Below are positions 59,403 to 64,000 of a DNA stretch of 64,000 nucleotides, piece after piece. A program made the position numbers and the translations under genes. The first letter of the stretch is position 1. Each line of letters begins with the position of its first letter. Under the pieces are notes generated by a model. It was not told the origin of the DNA. It searched no databases and saw only the letters and a program-made list of their open reading frames with translations. Origin of the DNA: Pyrinomonadaceae bacterium (GTDB taxonomy: Bacteria; Acidobacteriota; Blastocatellia; Pyrinomonadales; Pyrinomonadaceae); assembly GCA_019186825.1 (NCBI GenBank), contig JABARP010000005.1, positions 56,240 to 120,239 of the forward strand. The letters run 5' to 3'.

Positions 59403-60277
59403 GATCAATGACCGGCTTTGGCCGCGGCTCGGCCTCTAACGAAAAGGCGAACGCGGCCGTCGAGCTCAAAACAGTTAACAACCGCTTTCTCGACGTGAAC
59501 TTAAAACTCCCGTCGGATCTGCAGCATCTTGAGAACGCGCTAAAGAGAACCATCACGGCAAGGCTGAACCGCGGCCGCGTCGATGTCAGCCTTCAGACCG
59601 AGCGTACGGAAGATGTGTCCTATGAAGTGAATCGCGGCCTGATCACCGGTTTTCTCAATGCGATGAGCGAGATCAAGGAGGAATTCAATCTTGCCGGAGA
59701 ACCGGACGTAAACGTCATAGCGCGAATCCCGAATATTATCTCGGCAAGGCGGGCCGATATGAGCGCCGATATCGAATCCGCAGTCCAAGCCGCACTTGAA
59801 CTCTCGCTCGACGATCTCGAAAAAATGCGTTCGACCGAAGGCGACCTTCTCGCAGCAGAGCTCGAAGCGAGACTCGCCGGTATTGAAGACCGGCTGGTTC
59901 CGATCGAGGCCGCGGCCGCCGAAGTTGCCGATGAATTTGCTGAAAGGCTGAAAAAGCGTATCGACACGATCCTCGAAAAGCTTGGCACCGCCGCTGAGCC
60001 CGACCCTGCAAGGCTCGCACAGGAGGTCGCGTATCTTGCCGACCGCGTCGATATTTCTGAGGAGATCGCGCGTCTCAAGGCCCACATCAGTCATTTCCGG
60101 CAGATAATGTCCGAAGAGAAGGACGTCGGAAAGCGTCTCGATTTCCTAACCCAGGAGCTGAATCGTGAAGCGAACACGATCACATCGAAGACGAATAATT
60201 TGAGCGTTAAAGAGAACGCCCTAGCGATCAAGAGCGAGATCGAAAAAATTCGCGAGCAGGTGCAAAATGTTGAATAA
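59399..60277 (+). CDS. yicC: YicC-family endoribonuclease
   Basis: A 292-residue protein with the full YicC pattern: Met-Thr-Gly-Phe-Gly-Arg at the N-terminus, Val-Asn-Asn-Arg-Phe-Leu-Asp-Val, and the C-terminal Asp-Phe-Leu-Thr-Gln-Glu-Leu-Asn-Arg-Glu-Ala-Asn-Thr-Ile. E. coli YicC is an RNase acting on small RNAs. The start overlaps the ABC gene by ATGA, and gmk and rpoZ follow, a frequent neighbourhood. Confidence 0.95.
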   Translation: MRSMTGFGRGSASNEKANAAVELKTVNNRFLDVNLKLPSDLQHLENALKRTITARLNRGRVDVSLQTERTEDVSYEVNRGLITGFLNAMSEIKEEFNLAGEPDVNVIARIPNIISARRADMSADIESAVQAALELSLDDLEKMRSTEGDLLAAELEARLAGIEDRLVPIEAAAAEVADEFAERLKKRIDTILEKLGTAAEPDPARLAQEVAYLADRVDISEEIARLKAHISHFRQIMSEEKDVGKRLDFLTQELNREANTITSKTNNLSVKENALAIKSEIEKIREQVQNVE

Positions 60278-60321
60278 AGCTTTCGCCGCAAGGGTCGCGC
60301 GAAGCTAAAAGAAATATCCAA

Positions 60322-60963
60322 ATGATCGGAAATCTTATCATCGTCAGTTCCCCATCCGGCGGCGGCAAAGGCACGCTGATCCGTGAAATACTGCAAACCA
60401 CGCCGGACATTATGTTTTCCGTGTCCTACACGACGCGTGCGATGCGCGGCGGCGAGCAGGACGGCCGCGAGTATTTCTTCGTAGATGTCCCAAAATTTAA
60501 GGAGCTGATCGCTGCGGGAGAGTTTCTCGAATACGCCGAGGTTCACGGCAATCTGTACGGAACCTCGCTATCGCAGGTCAAAAAGCTGACGGAATCGGGC
60601 AAGGACGTCCTGCTCGAGGTCGATGTACAGGGAGCCAAGAATATGCTCGAAAAGGTGCCCGACGCCGTCAGCATCTTCATTTTGCCGCCGTCATTTGCAA
60701 CGCTTGAGACGCGACTCCGTATGCGTGCGACCGAATCGAGCGGCGATCTTCAGGTCCGGCTTCGCAATTCATTTCAAGAGGTTCGCGAGTTCAATAAGTT
60801 CAGATTCGTCGTCGTAAACGACGACCTGGAGACCGCCGTCGAGGAAATGAGGACGATAATTCGGGCGGAAAGACACCGCACGAATAGACAAGATGCCGCA
60901 ATTTGCGGTATTCTTGATGGTTTCGACGCCGCGATGCATCGATTTGAGAAGGAGTTTGACTAG
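60322..60963 (+). CDS. gmk: Guanylate kinase
   Basis: A 213-residue kinase that converts GMP to GDP. P-loop Ser-Ser-Pro-Ser-Gly-Gly-Gly-Lys-Gly-Thr-Leu, GMP-binding Ser-Tyr-Thr-Thr-Arg-Ala-Met-Arg and Glu-Tyr-Ala-Glu-Val-His-Gly-Asn-Leu-Tyr-Gly-Thr, and Asp-Val-Gln-Gly-Ala are intact. It starts 44 bases after yicC and ends 6 bases before rpoZ. Confidence 0.96.
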   Translation: MIGNLIIVSSPSGGGKGTLIREILQTTPDIMFSVSYTTRAMRGGEQDGREYFFVDVPKFKELIAAGEFLEYAEVHGNLYGTSLSQVKKLTESGKDVLLEVDVQGAKNMLEKVPDAVSIFILPPSFATLETRLRMRATESSGDLQVRLRNSFQEVREFNKFRFVVVNDDLETAVEEMRTIIRAERHRTNRQDAAICGILDGFDAAMHRFEKEFD

Positions 60964-60969
60964 AAACTT

Positions 60970-61230
60970 ATGGTTGATGAGACCCAGGAAGAGAACGCAG
61001 AGGTCGAAGCTGAAGTTTTCGATCCGCCCGAAATAGATTCTAAATACAGGATGATCATCCTCGCCGCGCAGCGTAGCAAACAGCTTCAACGCGGCGCAGA
61101 TGCCCGCGTCGATGTGGATCGTCGAAAGATAAAGCCGACGCGGATCGCGATGAAAGAGATCGCCGACCGTAAGGTCAATTTCAAGTTCACCGACCAGGAA
61201 GAAGAGAGCGCGGAAGCTGCTGCAAAGTAG
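60970..61230 (+). CDS. rpoZ: RNA polymerase omega subunit
   Basis: An 86-residue protein matching omega: Ser-Lys-Tyr-Arg-Met-Ile-Ile-Leu-Ala-Ala-Gln-Arg-Ser-Lys-Gln-Leu, then Lys-Pro-Thr-Arg-Ile-Ala-Met-Lys-Glu-Ile-Ala. It stabilises the beta' subunit. The tails are acidic. It follows gmk by 6 bases, the usual gmk-rpoZ pair. Confidence 0.92.
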   Translation: MVDETQEENAEVEAEVFDPPEIDSKYRMIILAAQRSKQLQRGADARVDVDRRKIKPTRIAMKEIADRKVNFKFTDQEEESAEAAAK

Positions 61231-61263
61231 CTCGTCCCTTTCCTAAACAGATTCGAATTCAAA

Positions 61264-61298
61264 AACCTCTGCCGGACGATGATCGGGCAGAGGTTTTC
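61264..61298. terminator. Bidirectional terminator between rpoZ and ETF-QO genes
   Basis: CCTCTGCC (61266-61273) pairs with GGCAGAGG (61286-61293) with a 12-base loop. TTTTCTT follows on the plus strand and TTTTTG on the minus strand, serving both convergent genes. Confidence 0.85.
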
Positions 61299-61323
61299 TT
61301 GTGTTTCGAGGTGATATCTTCAG

Positions 61324-63054
61324 CTACATTCCGTTGTAGCTCGGTCCGCCGCCGCCCTCGGGCGTGACCCAGTTGATGATCTGATATGGGTCGGCAATGT
61401 CGCAGGTCTTGCAGTGCACGCAGTTCGAGAAATTTACCTTTAGTTCGCGGCGGCCGCTTTTTGGATTCTCTTCCATTTCATACACCGCTGCAGGGCAGAA
61501 TCGCTGGCACGGATTTCCATATTCCTCGACGCAGCGTGTCGCGCAGATCTCCGTATCGAGCACATGAAGGTGGCAAGGCTGGTCCTCATCGTGCGAGACA
61601 CCCGCGTGAAAGACATCCGTAACCTTGTCGAAGGTCAAGTTCTTATCAAACGCAACATCCTCGTAACGCTCAAGCTTCACGTGGTCGGTCGGGCCGAACG
61701 TGCCGCTAACATCGCGACCGGCAAGCTGCTGCATTCGCTCGTAGCCCGGTATGTGGTGCTGCTTCGGCATAAAGCCCCACGCCATTCCGCCGGTAACGAA
61801 TTGCAGTCCTGTGTTCACAAGAGCCGGCCAACGGCCGCTCTGAAACGCGGCGTGAAAGTTTCGCACCGGATGAAGCTCGTCGTATATCCAGCTGTTGAAG
61901 ACCTTTTCGTCGAACTGGCGTAGCACTTGCGACGAAAAATCCTGATGCTCGAACGCGGTAACGATCGTCTCGGCCGCAAGCATACCGCTCTTCATTGCGA
62001 GATGAATGCCCTTTATCCGTTGGCCATTCAAGAACGCGGCGCATTCGCCGACAAGCAGTACGCCATCAGCGTAGAGTTTCGGCATTGTGTTCCAACCGCC
62101 GGTGTTGATGGTCTTTGCACCGTATTTGACCATCTTGCCGCCTGAGAGAACGCCCGCGACCATCGGGTGCGTCTTGAACTTTTGAAATTCAGCATGCGGG
62201 TCGATCATCGGGTCCTCGTAATCGAGGCCTGTGACGTAGCCGATGCTGACCATATTGTTCTTCAGGCCGTAGATCCAGCCGCCGCCGTAAGTTCGCGTGT
62301 CGGACGGAAAGCCGAGCGTGTGCACGACCTTGCCTTCGGGGAAATTCCCTGCCGGCACTTCCCAAAGCTCTTTCACGCCGAGCGAGAAGACCTGTGCTTC
62401 GCTGTCCTTATCAAGGCCGACGCGGGCCGTAAGCTGCTTTGTGAGCGAGCCGCGAGAGCCTTCGCCGAGGACGGTGACCTTCGCGAGGATATCGACGCCC
62501 GGCTCGAAGTTCGGCTTACGCTTGCCGTCCTTATCGATGCCTTTGTCACCCGTACGGACGCCGATAACTGCGTCGTTCTCGTCGTAAAGCACCTCTGTCG
62601 CAGGAAACTCGGGGAAGATATTGACGCCTGCGGCCTCGCACTTCTCCGCCAACCACTCGCACACGCGGCTGAGGCTTACGACGTACTTGCCCTTATTCTT
62701 GAGCGGCGGCGGGATGATCGGCGAATTGATGCCTTTTTTTTCGGTCAGGTACCAGAACGCGTCTTCCGTCACGACAGAATCGACCGGGCAGCCTTCGCCG
62801 AGGAAATCCGGCATCAGCTCGCGGATCGCCCGCGGATCCATCACCGCTCCAGAAAGAATGTGCGCGCCGACGGCCGGGCCTTTTTCGACGATCGCGATCT
62901 CGAGGTCATCGACCGCCTTGCCGAACTTCAGGCCCTTCTCGACCATCTCGTTGTGCAGCTTGATCTGATTCTTGAGGTGAAGAGCGGCCGCCAAATTCGC
63001 CGGCCCCGCGCCGACGAACACGACATCCATCGGAACTTGTTCGCGTTCGGTCAT
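61324..63054 (-). CDS. Electron transfer flavoprotein-ubiquinone oxidoreductase
   Basis: A 576-residue flavoprotein that passes electrons from ETF to the quinone pool. An FAD-binding Val-Gly-Ala-Gly-Pro-Ala-Asn-Leu starts the protein, and Gly-Ala-His-Ile-Leu-Ser-Gly-Ala and Gly-Glu-Cys-Ala-Ala-Phe-Leu-Asn follow. The C-terminus has the 4Fe-4S cysteines, Arg-Phe-Cys-Pro-Ala-Ala-Val-Tyr-Glu and Asn-Cys-Val-His-Cys-Lys-Thr-Cys-Asp-Ile. It is full length. It suggests fatty acid or amino acid oxidation feeding a respiratory chain. No ETF subunits are in the window. Confidence 0.95.
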   Translation of the reverse strand: MTEREQVPMDVVFVGAGPANLAAALHLKNQIKLHNEMVEKGLKFGKAVDDLEIAIVEKGPAVGAHILSGAVMDPRAIRELMPDFLGEGCPVDSVVTEDAFWYLTEKKGINSPIIPPPLKNKGKYVVSLSRVCEWLAEKCEAAGVNIFPEFPATEVLYDENDAVIGVRTGDKGIDKDGKRKPNFEPGVDILAKVTVLGEGSRGSLTKQLTARVGLDKDSEAQVFSLGVKELWEVPAGNFPEGKVVHTLGFPSDTRTYGGGWIYGLKNNMVSIGYVTGLDYEDPMIDPHAEFQKFKTHPMVAGVLSGGKMVKYGAKTINTGGWNTMPKLYADGVLLVGECAAFLNGQRIKGIHLAMKSGMLAAETIVTAFEHQDFSSQVLRQFDEKVFNSWIYDELHPVRNFHAAFQSGRWPALVNTGLQFVTGGMAWGFMPKQHHIPGYERMQQLAGRDVSGTFGPTDHVKLERYEDVAFDKNLTFDKVTDVFHAGVSHDEDQPCHLHVLDTEICATRCVEEYGNPCQRFCPAAVYEMEENPKSGRRELKVNFSNCVHCKTCDIADPYQIINWVTPEGGGGPSYNGM

Positions 63055-63139
63055 ATCTGAACCACCAAATGCCCCACATTATACCAAACCCCGCTCCTAA
63101 AGACGATTTCAGGATATACCGGCCTTAACAGCCGGCCAA

Positions 63140-63155
63140 AGCTAGTGGCAACTAG
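63140..63155. repeat. Partial REP-like repeat
   Basis: AGCTAGTGGCAACTAG matches half of the CCACTAGCT hairpin repeat at 63785-63810. It looks like a decayed copy. Confidence 0.45.
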
Positions 63156-63183
63156 GGTTAACCGTGCGTCCTTATGCCGTGCA

Positions 63184-63209
63184 GAATTGCCACGCTCTTT
63201 AGAGCGTGG
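63184..63209. repeat. REP-like hairpin repeat, left copy
   Basis: GAATTGCCAC leads into a hairpin with stem CCACGCTCT/AGAGCGTGG (63190-63209). The same unit occurs at 63682-63707. Confidence 0.8.
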
Positions 63210-63228
63210 TTAGCATACAAAACAAAAT

Positions 63229-63247
63229 ATCCGGGCTTTAGCCCAAA
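63229..63247. repeat. Second-type palindromic repeat overlapping the transposase stop
   Basis: ATATCCGGGCTTTAGCCCAA centres on GGGCTTTAGCCC (63233-63244). The stop codon of the RAYT gene (63238-63240) lies in the palindrome. Related copies occur at 63731-63764. Confidence 0.75.
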
Positions 63248-63672
63248 TGGCGTTGGAAACCACCGCGGTCCAGGAAATCTTCGAACTCGTCGTCAAATCG
63301 TCGCGCACGATGATGCTGTTCTTGCGAATCAATGTAGTCGCGTGCGTTCCGCAGCAGTGATTCACTAACCGATACCGCAAAATATTCGTCTTGCCACTGA
63401 AACTTTCCGTGACAGAGCTGATTCTTATTGATCCAATGTGAAGATTCGCCCTTGAGCAGGCGCATAACTTCGTCGATCGTCTGCCCGGAACCGAGAGAAA
63501 CGAGACAGTGGACGTGCTCGACCCAACCGTTCAGCGCACCAATAAAGATGTTTTTAGCCTTCGCGTTTTCGCGAATATGTTCGAACACTTTATATCTGAT
63601 CGATTCTGTCAGGAGCGGTTCGCGATCTTTGGTCGTCCAGACGAAATGTATCCAAACATTGATGTGAGGCAT
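63238..63672 (-). CDS. REP-associated tyrosine transposase (Y1/HUH family)
   Basis: A 144-residue Y1 transposase. The HUH motif is His53-Val-His55, and the catalytic tyrosine is Tyr113 in Tyr-Ile-Asp-Ser-Gln-Glu-Gln-His-His. Trp-Gln-Asp-Glu-Tyr and Ser-Val-Ser-Glu-Ser match IS200/RAYT proteins. It nicks and joins single-stranded DNA at hairpins. Hairpin repeats flank it on both sides, as in RAYT-REP systems. The start is ATG 63672; the frame is open further upstream through a repeat. All catalytic residues are intact, so it may be active. Confidence 0.92.
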   Translation of the reverse strand: MPHINVWIHFVWTTKDREPLLTESIRYKVFEHIRENAKAKNIFIGALNGWVEHVHCLVSLGSGQTIDEVMRLLKGESSHWINKNQLCHGKFQWQDEYFAVSVSESLLRNARDYIDSQEQHHRARRFDDEFEDFLDRGGFQRHLG

Positions 63673-63681
63673 AAACTCTTT

Positions 63682-63707
63682 GAATTGCCACGCTCTTAAG
63701 AGCGTGG
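63682..63707. repeat. REP-like hairpin repeat, right copy
   Basis: GAATTGCCAC followed by a 20-base perfect palindrome (63688-63707, CCACGCTCTTAAGAGCGTGG). It begins 10 bases from the RAYT ATG, on its upstream side. Confidence 0.85.
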
Positions 63708-63730
63708 ACACGGGCGACAAATATATCTTC

Positions 63731-63764
63731 CGGCTTTAGCCAAATAACTTTGGGCTAAAGCCCA
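63731..63764. repeat. Second-type palindromic repeats, head-to-head pair
   Basis: CGGCTTTAGCC (63731-63741) and GGGCTAAAGCCC (63752-63763) stand in opposite orientation, each near an ATATC-type flank. They match the palindrome at 63233-63244. Confidence 0.7.
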
Positions 63765-63784
63765 GATATTTTTATATCTCTTGT

Positions 63785-63810
63785 CCACTAGCTGAAGCTA
63801 GTGGCAATTC
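63785..63810. repeat. REP-like hairpin repeat, inverted copy with a different stem
   Basis: Stem CCACTAGCT/AGCTAGTGG (63785-63804) followed by CAATTC, so its reverse reads GAATTGCCAC then the hairpin. The head matches the other copies while the stem differs. Confidence 0.75.
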
Positions 63811-63912
63811 ATCAAAGCCGCGACGCGGACGGTTGGTTGAGTTCGATTTTCATTTCGCCTTCGGCAACACGCCTTCGAGACCGCCCGGTTCTTTTTAGAT
63901 TTAACGCTCCTT

Positions 63913-64000
63913 CTACGCAGCCGGTTCGGACTCGAACTGTGCTCTTAGCGACTCGGTGTAAGGTGCGCGGGCGACGCCGCGTTCAGTGATGATCGCGGTG
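63913..64000 (-). CDS. C-terminal end of an unidentified protein (5' part beyond window)
   Basis: Twenty-eight codons run from the window edge to TAG at 63913-63915, ending Ile-Ile-Thr-Glu-Arg-Gly-Val-Ala-Arg-Ala-Pro-Tyr-Thr-Glu-Ser-Leu. Base composition and codon choice look like the neighbouring genes. I do not recognise the family; the fragment is too short to name. Confidence 0.4.
   Translation of the reverse strand, partial: TAIITERGVARAPYTESLRAQFESEPAA

Noticed and set aside
63140..63810. CRISPR-like array from spaced hairpins
   Set aside because: Repeats are in both orientations, differ in stem and have irregular spacing, with a RAYT gene among them; this is a REP arrangement.
63801..63989. 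A 62-codon plus-strand frame at the right edge
   Set aside because: Starts inside a REP repeat and is antisense to a frame with better codon use (63913-64000).

Overview
The window (about 55% GC by eye, dense, few gaps) looks like a chromosomal piece of an Acidobacteriota member, most likely class Blastocatellia (Pyrinomonadales-like). This is inferred from protein families only: many FHA/zinc-ribbon Ser/Thr kinase proteins, a FhaA-PBP-SEDS-PP2C cluster, a DUF6335 protein and a RAYT with REPs. No rRNA gene is present to prove it. Almost everything is ordinary housekeeping gene content, with small accessory islands.

Layout. 1-2929 (minus): type IV minor pilin operon fimT-pilV-pilW-pilX, running off the left edge. 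3146-9421 (plus): cell-wall/phospho-signalling operon (FhaA-like, class B PBP, SEDS glycosyltransferase, PP2C). 9418-15040: TrmH/SpoU methyltransferase, PccB, alanine racemase, YihY, SIS protein. 15037-21543 (minus): signalling block with an FHA-kinase, two zinc-ribbon membrane proteins, a PEGA/zinc-ribbon kinase and an FHA-PrsW fusion, interrupted by a plus-strand tRNA-Lys with its own promoter and terminator. 21755-31813 (minus): HARE-HTH coiled-coil protein, polyprenyl synthase, YajQ, TatD, a frameshifted PIN toxin with its antitoxin, metG, an intact VapC/Phd pair, M28 peptidase, folE, larC. 31931-41096 (plus): argS, then a trp leader peptide and attenuator followed by trpE-D-C-F-B-A and a DAHP synthase, all overlapping by start/stop codons. 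41208-46781: small membrane protein, XRE regulator divergent from a Rad52/DdrA-like protein, an inactive/active M16 peptidase pair, and a YtxH-like/DUF6335 pair. 46836-57418: subtilase, GAF, S41 protease, BNR/YCF48-like protein, VIT-vWA protein, coiled-coil secreted protein, a stripped-down ABC ATPase, OmpA-type protein. 57600-61230 (plus): MsbA-like exporter, yicC, gmk, rpoZ. 61324-64000: ETF-ubiquinone oxidoreductase, then a REP-associated tyrosine transposase embedded in hairpin repeats, then the C-terminal end of an unidentified gene.

How it fits together. The FHA/kinase/PP2C genes suggest phosphothreonine signalling linked to peptidoglycan synthesis, arranged much as in Actinobacteria. 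The trp operon carries a complete-looking ribosome-mediated attenuator (tandem Trp codons, antiterminator, terminator), which is the clearest regulatory system in the window. The accessory signals are two toxin-antitoxin modules around metG, the RAYT/REP element, and the Rad52-like gene with possible operator repeats on its promoter. I found no CRISPR array, prophage or other large mobile island.
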